Of a stretch of DNA of 64,000 nucleotides, positions 1 through 8,025 are shown in pieces. The position numbers and the translations under genes are program-made. Source of the DNA: Novosphingobium aquimarinum (GTDB lineage Bacteria; Pseudomonadota; Alphaproteobacteria; Sphingomonadales; Sphingomonadaceae); the NCBI RefSeq assembly GCF_009746585.1, contig NZ_WRPO01000014.1, positions 35,558-99,557 of the forward strand, written 5' to 3'. Within the stretch, counting starts at the first letter, position 1, and each line of letters begins with the position of its first letter. The notes beneath the pieces are model-generated. The model saw nothing but the letters and a program-made list of their open reading frames with translations. It had not been told where the DNA came from and ran no database searches.

Positions 1-1
1 C

Positions 2-325
2 ATCGGTTCGATGACGCCCAAGGAACGCGGCAATCCGGCGCTGCTCAACGCCAAACGCAAGATCCGCGTCGCCAAGGGATCGGGCACGCAAGTGCAGGAC
101 GTCAACAAGCTGCTCAAGATGCACCAGGAAATGTCCAAGGCGATGAAGCAGATCAAGAAGATGGGCGGCCTCAAGGGCCTGGCCGCGATGTTCGGTGGCG
201 GGGGCGGTTTCGGCGGCGCCGGCGGTGCTGGCGGCCTCGGAGGGGCCGGCGGACTTCCGGGCCTCGGCGGTCCCGGGGGCGGCATGGGCGGCGCTCCCGA
301 TCTTTCGAAGTTTCTCAAGAAATAA
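2..325 (+). CDS. ffh: Signal recognition particle protein Ffh, C-terminal part (5' end outside window)
   Basis: Only the last 107 or so codons are present; the reading frame is open from base 2. The SMTPKER motif and the Met/Lys-rich stretch ([15 protein letters not shown]) are the end of the Ffh M domain, which binds 4.5S RNA and the signal sequences of nascent membrane proteins. It is followed by a flexible Gly/Ala-rich tail ([11 protein letters not shown] and similar), common in alphaproteobacterial Ffh. The GTPase NG domain lies to the left of the window. rpsP starts 38 bases downstream, the usual order in this group. The first visible ATG (base 11) is internal, not the start. Confidence 0.95.
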   Translation: MGSMTPKERGNPALLNAKRKIRVAKGSGTQVQDVNKLLKMHQEMSKAMKQIKKMGGLKGLAAMFGGGGGFGGAGGAGGLGGAGGLPGLGGPGGGMGGAPDLSKFLKK

Positions 326-363
326 ACTCAAGACATTCAGTTCAATCGGAAAGGTAAGTTCAA

Positions 364-855
364 ATGGCAGTTGCAATCCGTCTGTCGCGCGGTGGCGCGA
401 AGAAGCGTCCCTATTATCGCGTCGTCGTGGCCGACAGCCGCAGCCCGCGTGACGGCAACTATCTCGAGCAGGTCGGCACCTACAATCCGCTGCTCGCCAA
501 GGACGATGAGAACCGCGTCAAGCTGACCGAGGATCGCGTGCGCTATTGGCTCGGCGTCGGCGCGCAGCCGACCGACCGCGTCGCCCGCATGCTCGATGCC
601 GCCGGCATCAAGGAGCGCGCCGCGACCAACAACCCGAAGAAGGCCGAGCCCGGCCAGAAGGCCAAGGACCGCGCCGAAGAGCGCGCCGAGAAGGCTCGCG
701 AAGCCGAGGAAGCCGCCAAGGCTGCCGAGGAAGAAGCCAACAAGCCCGCCGAGGACGAGGCCGCAGCCGAAGCTCCTGCTGAGGAAGCCGCAGCCGAAGC
801 TCCCGCCGAGGAAGCCGCTGCCGAGGACGCCAGCGAAGAGAAGACCGAGGGCTGA
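364..855 (+). CDS. rpsP: 30S ribosomal protein S16 with long acidic C-terminal extension
   Basis: The N-terminal 80 residues are a standard S16 ([20 protein letters not shown], later [16 protein letters not shown]), a 16S rRNA binding protein needed for 30S assembly. The protein is 163 aa, about twice the bacterial minimum of roughly 80. The extra half is low-complexity Lys/Glu then Ala/Glu/Pro, with a repeated [21 protein letters not shown] unit that also shows as an imperfect tandem DNA repeat near 760-815. An Ala/Glu tail on S16 is known in alphaproteobacteria, but its role is not established. It is the first gene of the rpsP-rimM-trmD-rplS unit. Confidence 0.97.
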   Translation: MAVAIRLSRGGAKKRPYYRVVVADSRSPRDGNYLEQVGTYNPLLAKDDENRVKLTEDRVRYWLGVGAQPTDRVARMLDAAGIKERAATNNPKKAEPGQKAKDRAEERAEKAREAEEAAKAAEEEANKPAEDEAAAEAPAEEAAAEAPAEEAAAEDASEEKTEG

Positions 856-864
856 TCCGGCGCT

Positions 865-886
865 CCCCTCCCGCTTGCGGGAGGGG
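865..886. repeat. Perfect 10-bp inverted repeat in rpsP-rimM gap
   Basis: CCCCTCCCGC at 865-874 and its exact reverse complement at 877-886 are separated by two T residues. The following GGGGGTGGGC extends the G-rich side. It sits just past the rpsP stop inside an operon, has no T-run, and so is not a classical terminator. The sequence type (CCCTCCCGC..GCGGGAGGG) is a common intergenic palindrome in sphingomonad genomes and may also attenuate or stabilise the mRNA; the function is inference. Confidence 0.7.
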
Positions 887-953
887 CCGGGGGTGGGCGC
901 GTCGCAGGCCGACGCGTCTGCCCACATCCGCGTCGTAATGCTCAATTGGAGGC

Positions 954-1472
954 ATGCCTTTGTCCGATGATCGCACGAAGAGAGCCGTCACGCTCGCGGT
1001 CGTGACCGGCGCGCATGGCGTAACGGGCGAGGTGCGGTTGAAGCTGTTCGGAGAAGGCGTGGCAGCGCTCAAGCGCTACAAGGCCTTCAATGGCGGCAGC
1101 CTGACACCGAAGTCCATCCGCGACGACAACAAGGGCGGCGCGATCGCACGCTTTGCCGAAGTGAGCGACCGCAACGCGGCCGAAGCGCTGCGCGGCACCG
1201 AACTGACCGTATCGCGCGCCGAGATGCCGCCGCTTGCCATGGGTGAATACTATCACGCCGATCTCATCGGTCTCTCGGTCGTGACCGATGCCGGTGAAAC
1301 CATCGGCGCAGTCGTTTCGGTCGAGAACTTCGGCGCAGGTGATGTGCTGGAGATCGAGCGGCCCACCACAGATGAAGGCAAGCCGACCCGCTTCATGGTG
1401 CCGATGACGCCGGAAGCCGTGCACGGCTGGGATGACGATACGGTGACCGTGGCTTCGGTCTTCGCCGAGTAA
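954..1472 (+). CDS. rimM: Ribosome maturation factor RimM
   Basis: 172 aa, the usual RimM length. The N-terminal RimM beta-barrel (VVTGAHGVTGEVRLKLFGE) is followed by a PRC-barrel domain (MGEYYHADLIGLSVVTD). RimM binds S19 and helps mature the 3' (head) domain of the 30S subunit. ATG at 954 follows GGAGG with suitable spacing. It ends three bases before the GTG of trmD, so the two are translated as a unit, as in most proteobacteria. Confidence 0.95.
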   Translation: MPLSDDRTKRAVTLAVVTGAHGVTGEVRLKLFGEGVAALKRYKAFNGGSLTPKSIRDDNKGGAIARFAEVSDRNAAEALRGTELTVSRAEMPPLAMGEYYHADLIGLSVVTDAGETIGAVVSVENFGAGDVLEIERPTTDEGKPTRFMVPMTPEAVHGWDDDTVTVASVFAE

Positions 1473-1475
1473 GGT

Positions 1476-2222
1476 GTGACTTTCGCCGCGACCGTCCTGA
1501 CGCTCTATCCCGAGATGTTTCCGGGGCCGCTCGGCGTGTCGCTGGCGGGCAGGGCGCTGGCGCGCGGTGACTGGTCGCTCGACACGGTGCAGATCCGCGA
1601 TTTTGCGACCGACAAGCATCGGACCGTCGACGATACGCCCGCGGGCGGCGGCGCGGGAATGGTGCTCAAGGCCGACGTGCTTTCCGCCGCGATCGACCAT
1701 GCGCGCGCACAGCAACCGGACTGCCCGGTGCTGGCGATGACACCGCGCGGCACACCGCTGACACAGGCGCGCGTTCGCGAGCTGGCGGCAGGTCCTGGCG
1801 TCACCGTGCTGTGCGGCCGTTTCGAAGGTTTCGACGAGCGGATTTTCGCCGGTCGCGACGTCGAGGAAGTCTCGATCGGCGACATCGTGCTGTCGGGCGG
1901 AGAACCGGCCGCGCTGATGCTTCTCGACGCTTGCATTCGCCTGCTTCCCGGCGTAATGGGCGCGCCTTCAAGTGGGTCGGAGGAATCGTTCGAGGACGGT
2001 CTTCTGGAATACCCGCATTATACCCGACCTGTTGAATGGGAAGGGCGCACGATCCCTGAAGTGCTGCGATCGGGGGATCATGCGAAGATAGCCGCCTGGC
2101 GCAAGCATAAGGCGGAGATCGATACTCGGTCACGCAGGCCGGACCTTTGGGAGCGCCATGTCGGTGCTCGGGTTCCGTCTGCCTCTGGCGCGCGGCAGGA
2201 AACGAAGGACCAGGACACATGA
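1476..2222 (+). CDS. trmD: tRNA (guanine-N1-)-methyltransferase TrmD
   Basis: 248 aa SPOUT-fold enzyme that methylates G37 next to the anticodon using S-adenosylmethionine. Visible signatures are [12 protein letters not shown] at the N-terminus, [17 protein letters not shown], the knot region [12 protein letters not shown], and [17 protein letters not shown]. The start is GTG at 1476, three bases after the rimM stop. Its stop overlaps the rplS start (ATGA), so rplS is translationally coupled. Confidence 0.96.
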   Translation: MTFAATVLTLYPEMFPGPLGVSLAGRALARGDWSLDTVQIRDFATDKHRTVDDTPAGGGAGMVLKADVLSAAIDHARAQQPDCPVLAMTPRGTPLTQARVRELAAGPGVTVLCGRFEGFDERIFAGRDVEEVSIGDIVLSGGEPAALMLLDACIRLLPGVMGAPSSGSEESFEDGLLEYPHYTRPVEWEGRTIPEVLRSGDHAKIAAWRKHKAEIDTRSRRPDLWERHVGARVPSASGARQETKDQDT

Positions 2223-2605
2223 ACCTGATTCAGCAGATCGAAGCCGAGGAAATCGCCAAGGCGACCTCCGAAGCCGGCAAGGAAATTCCCGAATTCCGTC
2301 CGGGCGACACCGTCCGCGTCGGCGTGAACATCGTCGAAGGCACCCGCAGCCGCGTCCAGAACTTCGAAGGCGTGTGCATCGCGCGTTCGAACCGCGGCAT
2401 GGGTTCGAACTTCACGGTTCGCAAGATCAGCTTCGGCGAGGGCGTCGAGCGCGTTTTCCCGCTCTACTCGCCGAGCATCGATTCGATTACCGTCGTGCGC
2501 CGGGGCATCGTGCGCCGCGCCAAGCTGTACTATCTGCGTGGTCGCACCGGTAAACGGGCCCGTATCGCAGAACGGCGCGACACCCGCGCCGGCCAGGAGG
2601 GCTAA
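2219..2605 (+). CDS. rplS: 50S ribosomal protein L19
   Basis: 128 aa. It starts [12 protein letters not shown] at the ATG that overlaps the trmD stop by four bases, and AGGA lies just upstream. An in-frame open stretch continues upstream but has no L19 similarity. Core signatures are [20 protein letters not shown] and [20 protein letters not shown]19 sits at the 30S-50S interface. It is the last gene of the unit and is followed by a strong terminator at 2643-2676. Confidence 0.97.
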   Translation: MNLIQQIEAEEIAKATSEAGKEIPEFRPGDTVRVGVNIVEGTRSRVQNFEGVCIARSNRGMGSNFTVRKISFGEGVERVFPLYSPSIDSITVVRRGIVRRAKLYYLRGRTGKRARIAERRDTRAGQEG

Positions 2606-2642
2606 TACGCCCACCGCCCGCGAAATCGGTTTAACCGTTCGA

Positions 2643-2676
2643 GAGGCGTCCTGGCACCAGCCGGGGCGCCTCTTTT
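2643..2676 (+). terminator. Rho-independent terminator of the rpsP-rplS operon
   Basis: The 12-bp arm 2643-2654 (GAGGCGTCCTGG) pairs with 2661-2672 (CCGGGGCGCCTC), with two G-U pairs and loop CACCAG, directly followed by TTTT (2673-2676). It lies 38 bases past the rplS stop, as expected for an intrinsic terminator. Because the T-run covers base 2675, a TTG there is an unlikely start for the next gene. Confidence 0.88.
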
Positions 2677-2695
2677 GCTATTCAGGATCCTAGCC

Positions 2696-4945
2696 TTGTT
2701 AGCCAACCTCAGGCCCGTGCTGCTTGCCGCGACGCTCCTCGCCGCGATGCCGCTTCCCACATTCGCTGCCGAGAAAGACGCCGTGACCCAAACGTCCGCT
2801 CCAGATCTCACGTTCGAGAGAGTCAACGCCAGCCCCGCGCTCTCCGGCCCGACGCCCCGCCTAGTGCGCATTTCGCCCGATGGCCGCTATCTCACGCTGC
2901 TGCGCAATCGTGAGGATGACAGCCGTCGCTACGACTTGTGGGGCTTCGACCGGACCACCGGCAAGTGGTCGATGCTGGTCGATTCGCTCAAGCTTGGGTC
3001 GGGCCGCGAGCTGAGCGAAGCCGAGAAGATGCAGCGCGAGCGCAAGCGCATCGGCGACCAGAAAGGCATTGTCGCTTACGACTGGTCGGACGACGGCAAG
3101 TCGATCCTCGTGCCGCTGGAGGGTGATCTCTACCTTGCCGGGATCGACGGCAGCGTGAAGCGTCTGACCGACAGCGAGGCGGACGAACTCAATCCCGCGC
3201 TTTCGCCCAAAGGCGCTTATCTCTCCTTCGTGCGCGACGGTCGGCTGTGGACGGGCCGGGTCGGCGGCGAAAGCCGTCCGATCACGCCCGAGGAAAGTTC
3301 GGAGCTCGTCCACTGGGGCGAAGCCGAGTTCGTCGCGCAGGAGGAGATGGATCGCTCGCAGGGATATTGGTGGGCACCCAACGACAGCCGCATCGCGGTC
3401 GAGCGCTTCGACGAGGCGCCGGTGGGTGTTGTCACCCGCACCGCGATCGGCGGCGATGGTACCAGGACGTACGAGCAGCGCTATCCGGCGGCAGGCACCG
3501 ACAACGCGCTGGTCTCGCTCTACGTGATGGATCCCGACGGTTCGAACCGCTTCGAGGTCGATCTTGGTTCCGAAACCGATATCTATCTTGCTCGGGTCGA
3601 CTGGGCGCCGGATGGCCGTAAGCTCTACGTCCAGCGCGAGAACCGCGCGCAGACGCGGCTCGACATGCTCGAAGTCGATCCGATGAACGGCAGCAGTCGC
3701 GTGCTGTTCACCGAAGAATCGGCACCCGATGCCTGGATCAATCTGTCGAACGCCTATCGCTTCCTCAAGGACGGCAGCCTGATCTGGCGGTCCGAGCGGG
3801 ACGGGTTCGCGCACCTCTATCGCTTCGCCAACGGCCAGTGGACGCAGCTGACGAAGGGTGACTGGGTGGTCGAGGATCTGGTCGGCGTCGACGAGAAGGC
3901 CGGACGGATCACGTTCGTCGCCAATCGCGACGATCCGCTTGAGATGCAGGTTTATGCGATGCCGCTGGCGGGGGGCGAGCCGGTGCGGTTGACCGAACCG
4001 GGCTGGGATCACAAGGCCAGCATGAGCCGCGACGGCAAGATGCTGGCGATCACCCGTTCGTCGGTCGATCATCCGCCGCAAAGCTATCTCGCCGATGCGC
4101 AGGGCAAGCGCATCACCTGGATCGAAGAGAACGCGCTGGACGCTTCGCACCCGTACGCGCCTTACCTCGCCAGCCACCGCACCCCCACCTTTGGCACAAT
4201 CAAGGCCGAAGACGGCACCGTGCTGCACTGGAAGATGATCACGCCAAAGCTGGAACCGGGGAAGAAGTACCCCGTGTTCTTCGAGCATTACGGCGGCCCG
4301 CATGCGCAGACGGTCACGCACGACTGGGGCGGCGCGTTGCAGCAGGCGATCGTCGACAAGGGCTACATCTATTTCGAGATCGACAATCGTGGTTCGGACA
4401 ATCGCGGCGTCGATTTCGAGAAGCCGATCCGGCAGGCGATGGGTACGGTCGAAGTGGCGGACCAGAAGGCGGGCGCCGAGTATCTCAAGTCGCTCGAGTT
4501 CGTCGATCCGGCGAAGATCGCGATCTATGGCTGGTCCTACGGCGGCTACATGACGCTCAAGATGCTCGAAGCCGATCCGGGCCTTTACGCCGCCGGCATT
4601 TCGGGCGCGCCGGTCACGAAGTGGGAGCTATACGACACCCACTATACCGAACGCTACATGGGCGATCCGCGCCAGGTGGCCGACGCCTACACCAAGTCGG
4701 ACACGATCGGCGACGCCGCCAAGATCGCGGATCCGCTGCTGATGATCCACGGCATGTCGGACGACAACGTCGTGCTCGACAATTCGGTGGCGATGTTCGC
4801 TGCCTTGCAGGAAGCGGGCGTGCCGTTCGAAATGATGCTCTATCCCGGCTACACGCACCGCGTGGGCGGGCCGGTGATCGGAACGCACGTGTGGAACACG
4901 ATCTTCGCGTTCCTCGAACGCAACGGGGTTGCCCCCGGCAAGTAA
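2696..4945 (+). CDS. Secreted S9-family dipeptidyl peptidase (DPP IV-like)
   Basis: 749 aa from the chosen start. It has an N-terminal signal peptide (LLAATLLAAMPLPTFAA), a beta-propeller region with repeated SPDGRYL-type blades, the DPP IV-type double-Glu motif WGEAEFVAQEEMDRSQGYWW, and a C-terminal alpha/beta hydrolase domain. The catalytic serine is in GWSYGGY, the Asp in the MSDDN region and the His in GYTHRV. It should remove N-terminal X-Pro dipeptides in the periplasm. TTG at 2696 is preferred because AGGA lies eight bases upstream and it begins a clean signal peptide; TTG at 2675 falls inside the preceding terminator. No ATG is available in this region. Confidence 0.9.
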   Translation: MLANLRPVLLAATLLAAMPLPTFAAEKDAVTQTSAPDLTFERVNASPALSGPTPRLVRISPDGRYLTLLRNREDDSRRYDLWGFDRTTGKWSMLVDSLKLGSGRELSEAEKMQRERKRIGDQKGIVAYDWSDDGKSILVPLEGDLYLAGIDGSVKRLTDSEADELNPALSPKGAYLSFVRDGRLWTGRVGGESRPITPEESSELVHWGEAEFVAQEEMDRSQGYWWAPNDSRIAVERFDEAPVGVVTRTAIGGDGTRTYEQRYPAAGTDNALVSLYVMDPDGSNRFEVDLGSETDIYLARVDWAPDGRKLYVQRENRAQTRLDMLEVDPMNGSSRVLFTEESAPDAWINLSNAYRFLKDGSLIWRSERDGFAHLYRFANGQWTQLTKGDWVVEDLVGVDEKAGRITFVANRDDPLEMQVYAMPLAGGEPVRLTEPGWDHKASMSRDGKMLAITRSSVDHPPQSYLADAQGKRITWIEENALDASHPYAPYLASHRTPTFGTIKAEDGTVLHWKMITPKLEPGKKYPVFFEHYGGPHAQTVTHDWGGALQQAIVDKGYIYFEIDNRGSDNRGVDFEKPIRQAMGTVEVADQKAGAEYLKSLEFVDPAKIAIYGWSYGGYMTLKMLEADPGLYAAGISGAPVTKWELYDTHYTERYMGDPRQVADAYTKSDTIGDAAKIADPLLMIHGMSDDNVVLDNSVAMFAALQEAGVPFEMMLYPGYTHRVGGPVIGTHVWNTIFAFLERNGVAPGK

Positions 4946-5023
4946 ACCTCGACTTTTGAAACCTTGCCGTGCGGCGCGGGCGCGCTAGGGCACGGCACGC
5001 GAATGCACGATGGAGTGAGTAAG

Positions 5024-6049
5024 ATGGGATATAGGGTAGCCGTCGTCGGAGCCACCGGAAACGTCGGCCGGGAAATGCTCAACATTCTCGCCGAGCGCGA
5101 GTTTCCCTGCGACGAGATCGCGGCGGTCGCGAGCTCGCGCTCGACCGGCAGCGACATCGAGTTCGGCGAAACCGGCAAGATGCTCAAGGTCAAGAACATC
5201 GAGCACTTCGACTTCACCGGCTACGACATGGCGCTTTTCGCCGCTGGTTCGGGCCCGACGGCGATCTACGCGCCCAAGGCCGCCTCGCAAGGCTGCGTAG
5301 TGATCGACAACTCCTCGCTCTACCGCATGGAGCCCGACGTCCCGCTGATCGTGCCCGAAGTGAACCCGGACGCGATCGATGGCTACAAGGCGCGCAACAT
5401 CATCGCCAACCCGAACTGCTCGACCGCGCAGATGGTCGTGGCGCTGAAGCCGCTGCACGATGCCGCGACGATCAAGCGCGTTGTCGTTTCGACCTACCAG
5501 TCGACGTCTGGCGCGGGCAAGGCGGGCATGGACGAGCTGTTTACCCAGAGCCGCGCGATCTTCGTCGGCGATCAGGTCGAACCTTCCAAGTTCACCAAGC
5601 AGATCGCCTTCAACGTGATCCCGCACATCGACACCTTCCTGGACGACGGCTTTACCAAGGAAGAATGGAAGATGGTGGTCGAGACCAAGAAGATCCTCGA
5701 TCCGAAGGTGAAGGTGGTCGCCACCTGCGTGCGCGTGCCGGTGTTCGTCGGCCACTCGGAAGCGATCAACCTCGAGTTCGAGAAGGAGCTTTCGGCCGAA
5801 CAGGCACAGGACATCCTGCGCGAGGCGCCGGGCTGTATGCTCGTCGACAAGCGCGAGGACGGCGGATACGTCACCCCGGTCGAATGCGTCGGCGACGGCG
5901 CCACCTACATCAGCCGCGTGCGCGAGGACCCCACGGTTGAGAACGGTCTCGTGCTGTGGTGCGTCTCCGACAACTTGCGCAAGGGCGCCGCGCTCAACGC
6001 GGTGCAGATCGCCGAGCTGCTGGGCCGCAAGCACCTCAAGAAGGGCTGA
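5024..6049 (+). CDS. asd: Aspartate-semialdehyde dehydrogenase
   Basis: 341 aa. MGYRVAVVGATGNVGREML is the NADP-binding Rossmann start, and the catalytic cysteine is in NIIANPNCSTAQMV. STYQSTSGAGKAG and the later HSEAI segment are also typical. It reduces aspartyl phosphate to aspartate semialdehyde, the branch point to lysine/diaminopimelate, threonine and methionine. An upstream in-frame ATG (near 5003) exists, but similarity begins at 5024. Stands alone. Confidence 0.96.
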   Translation: MGYRVAVVGATGNVGREMLNILAEREFPCDEIAAVASSRSTGSDIEFGETGKMLKVKNIEHFDFTGYDMALFAAGSGPTAIYAPKAASQGCVVIDNSSLYRMEPDVPLIVPEVNPDAIDGYKARNIIANPNCSTAQMVVALKPLHDAATIKRVVVSTYQSTSGAGKAGMDELFTQSRAIFVGDQVEPSKFTKQIAFNVIPHIDTFLDDGFTKEEWKMVVETKKILDPKVKVVATCVRVPVFVGHSEAINLEFEKELSAEQAQDILREAPGCMLVDKREDGGYVTPVECVGDGATYISRVREDPTVENGLVLWCVSDNLRKGAALNAVQIAELLGRKHLKKG

Positions 6050-6062
6050 TCGGCATACGATT

Positions 6063-6095
6063 GCGACGATGATAGCACAGTGCTATCATCGTCGC
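6063..6095. promoter_or_regulatory. 33-bp perfect palindrome, probable TA operator abutting the antitoxin start
   Basis: Arms of 16 bases (6063-6078 and 6080-6095) are exact reverse complements around a single A at 6079. They contain TGATAGCA (6070-6077) facing TGCTATCA (6081-6088). The palindrome ends at the base before the antitoxin ATG, so no Shine-Dalgarno site fits between them. From memory, the FitAB operator of Neisseria also uses TGATAGCA/TGCTATCA elements with different spacing. Autoregulation by the RHH antitoxin is inferred. Confidence 0.8.
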
Positions 6096-6335
6096 ATGGG
6101 CCAGATCCTGATCCGTAATCTCGATGATGCCGTGATTGCTGCCTGGAAGCGCCGGGCGGCGGCCAACGGGCGCTCGCTCCAAGCCGAGCTGCATGCCGAA
6201 CTGAGCCGTTCCGTCGCCGCGCAGGAGCGCGAGGAAGCGATGGCAAGGCTCGCGAGGATTCGTGCCAGTGCGGACATGAGCAAGATGGACAAGCAAGGCT
6301 GGGAATTGATCCGCGAGGACCGGGATTCGCGCTGA
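6096..6335 (+). CDS. FitA/VapB-type ribbon-helix-helix antitoxin
   Basis: 79 aa. The N-terminus MGQILIRNLDDAVIAAWKRR plus NGRSLQAELHAEL is the ribbon-helix-helix DNA-binding domain of FitA-like antitoxins. The C-terminal part (MSKMDKQGWELIREDRDSR) would wrap the toxin. The ATG at 6096 directly follows a 33-bp perfect palindrome, which suggests autoregulation and perhaps leaderless translation. Its TGA overlaps the toxin ATG by one base (TGATG), so the pair is translationally coupled. Confidence 0.88.
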   Translation: MGQILIRNLDDAVIAAWKRRAAANGRSLQAELHAELSRSVAAQEREEAMARLARIRASADMSKMDKQGWELIREDRDSR

Positions 6336-6742
6336 TGATCGTCGACGCGAGCGTCGCGGTCAAATGGGTCTTGCGCGAGGATGGCAGTGACGATGCCCTT
6401 GCGCTTTTGGCGCGAGGCGATTTGCGGGCTCCTGACTTCGTTCTGGTCGAAGTTGCGAACGTCTTGTGGAAATCGTGGCGTCGCGGCGTGCTCGATCAGC
6501 CTGCAGTCGAGGAAGCGCTCACCGCGGTTCCCAAGCTCTTCGCACAGCTCGATTCCACCATTCCGCTCTTGCCGGCCGCGGCGCGTCTGGCATGCGAACT
6601 CGATCACCCGGTCTACGATTGTCTTTACCTCGCTTCCGCGCTTGGCAATGGTGATCGGCTCGTGACCGATGACATGCGTCTGTTGCGTCGGCTTGAGAGC
6701 ACGCCCTATGGTGCGGTCGCGTACTCTCTTTCTAGGGGCTGA
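6335..6742 (+). CDS. vapC: PIN-domain ribonuclease toxin (VapC/FitB type)
   Basis: 135 aa. The acidic PIN active site can be followed: D4 in MIVDASVAVKW, E39 in FVLVEVANVLW, D95 in HPVYDCLYLASA, and D112/D113 in VTDDMRLLRRL. VapC toxins are Mg-dependent RNases, often acting on initiator tRNA or rRNA; the target here is unknown. It overlaps the antitoxin by one base. All key residues are present, so nothing suggests it is inactive. Confidence 0.9.
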   Translation: MIVDASVAVKWVLREDGSDDALALLARGDLRAPDFVLVEVANVLWKSWRRGVLDQPAVEEALTAVPKLFAQLDSTIPLLPAAARLACELDHPVYDCLYLASALGNGDRLVTDDMRLLRRLESTPYGAVAYSLSRG

Positions 6743-6751
6743 TCTGAACTC

Positions 6752-7210
6752 ATGACCGTCCAATCGATCCGCACCATGACCGGCGGCTGCCAGTGCGGCC
6801 GCGTGCGCTATACGGCCGAAGTCAAACCCGAGAAGGCGTATTTGTGCCACTGCAACATGTGCAAGAAGGCGACCGGCGGTGTGTCGATTGCCTTCGTAAA
6901 TCCGCCCAAGGACAAGGTCGAGTGGCATAGCGAGCCCGACTGGTATCAATCTTCGCCGATCGCGCGGCGGCCGTTCTGCTCGCATTGCGGCACGCCGCTC
7001 GGCTTCGATTTCGTCGAGGGCGGCAAGAACATCGATCTCACTGTCGGCAGTTTCGACGATCCGACGCCGTTCCGGCCCGATCACAACTACGCCACCGAGA
7101 GCATGCTGGAGGCCTGGGCGGACGTGCGTCACCTCAAGGGCTACACCAGCGCCGAAAACACGAAGGTCGTCGAAATGTGGAAGGCCGCAGGCGTGGAGCC
7201 GCCGGAATGA
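6752..7210 (+). CDS. GFA/CENP-V-domain zinc protein (glutathione-dependent formaldehyde-activating-like)
   Basis: 152 aa. Cys ligands of the GFA fold are visible: GGCQCGRVRY, CHCNMCKKATG and FCSHCGTPLGF. The founding member was proposed to speed up S-hydroxymethylglutathione formation, but most relatives have no proven role. The stop overlaps the next ATG (ATGA), coupling it to the alpha/beta hydrolase. It lies ten bases after the toxin gene, so read-through from the TA promoter is possible. Confidence 0.88.
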   Translation: MTVQSIRTMTGGCQCGRVRYTAEVKPEKAYLCHCNMCKKATGGVSIAFVNPPKDKVEWHSEPDWYQSSPIARRPFCSHCGTPLGFDFVEGGKNIDLTVGSFDDPTPFRPDHNYATESMLEAWADVRHLKGYTSAENTKVVEMWKAAGVEPPE

Positions 7211-7962
7211 GCGAGGTGCGCAGTTCGGTATACGAAGGCTGGGGGGGAACCGAGCTGGCGCTGCATCGCCTGGGCGAGGGGCGGCCGGTGGTTCTGCTCC
7301 ACGGTCTGTTCTCGAGCGCGGAGGTCAACTGGATCAAGTTCGGCCATGCGCAGAAGCTGGAGGACGCCGGGTTCGAAGCGATCATGCCCGACTTGCGCGC
7401 GCATGCGCAAAGCGCCGCGCCGCACGATCCTGAGGATTATCCCGATGACGTCCTCGTCAAGGACGCGTTCGCGCTGGTCGAGACGCTGGGCCTGACGGAG
7501 TTCGACTTGTGCGGTTTTTCGCTGGGCGCGCGCACCGTGGTGCGGGCCGTCGTCGCGGGCATGGCGCCGCGCCGTCTGGTGGTGGCGGGCATGGGGATCG
7601 AAGGACTCGACAACTGGGCTCGGCGCAGCGCCTTCTTCATCGATGCGATCGATCGTTTCGATGAGATCAAGCGCGGCGATCCAGCCTATTTCGCGCACGC
7701 GTTCATGAAGACGCAAAAGGTCGATCGTGTGGCGGCGCGGTTGCTGCTGCAGTCTGTCGACGACACGCGCGCCGAGGATCTGGCGAACGTGACGATGCCC
7801 ACGCTGGTGGTCTGCGGCGCCGACGATCAGGACAACGGCTCTGCCCCGAAGCTGGCGGAAACACTGCCCGATGGCCGTTACGTGGAAGTGCCCGGCACGC
7901 ATATGTCCTCGGTGACGCAGCGGCAGCTGGGCGAGGCGATCGTCAGCTTTCTGGCGGCTTGA
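7207..7962 (+). CDS. Alpha/beta hydrolase
   Basis: 251 aa. RPVVLLHGLFSSAEVNW is the oxyanion-hole HG region, and the nucleophile elbow is LCGFSLGARTV (G-x-S-x-G). The acid lies in VVCGADDQDNGS and the His in PGTHMSSV. Cytoplasmic, with no signal peptide. The ATG at 7207 overlaps the stop of the GFA gene by four bases; the longer upstream frame only runs antiparallel to GFA sequence and is not coding. The substrate cannot be told; a (thio)esterase acting beside the GFA protein is plausible but unproven. Confidence 0.85.
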   Translation: MSEVRSSVYEGWGGTELALHRLGEGRPVVLLHGLFSSAEVNWIKFGHAQKLEDAGFEAIMPDLRAHAQSAAPHDPEDYPDDVLVKDAFALVETLGLTEFDLCGFSLGARTVVRAVVAGMAPRRLVVAGMGIEGLDNWARRSAFFIDAIDRFDEIKRGDPAYFAHAFMKTQKVDRVAARLLLQSVDDTRAEDLANVTMPTLVVCGADDQDNGSAPKLAETLPDGRYVEVPGTHMSSVTQRQLGEAIVSFLAA

Positions 7963-8025
7963 CCCGGGGGCCTCGCGGCGCCAAGCAAGATCATCCGAAA
8001 TATCCAGAAATCGGGGCGTAATTTT

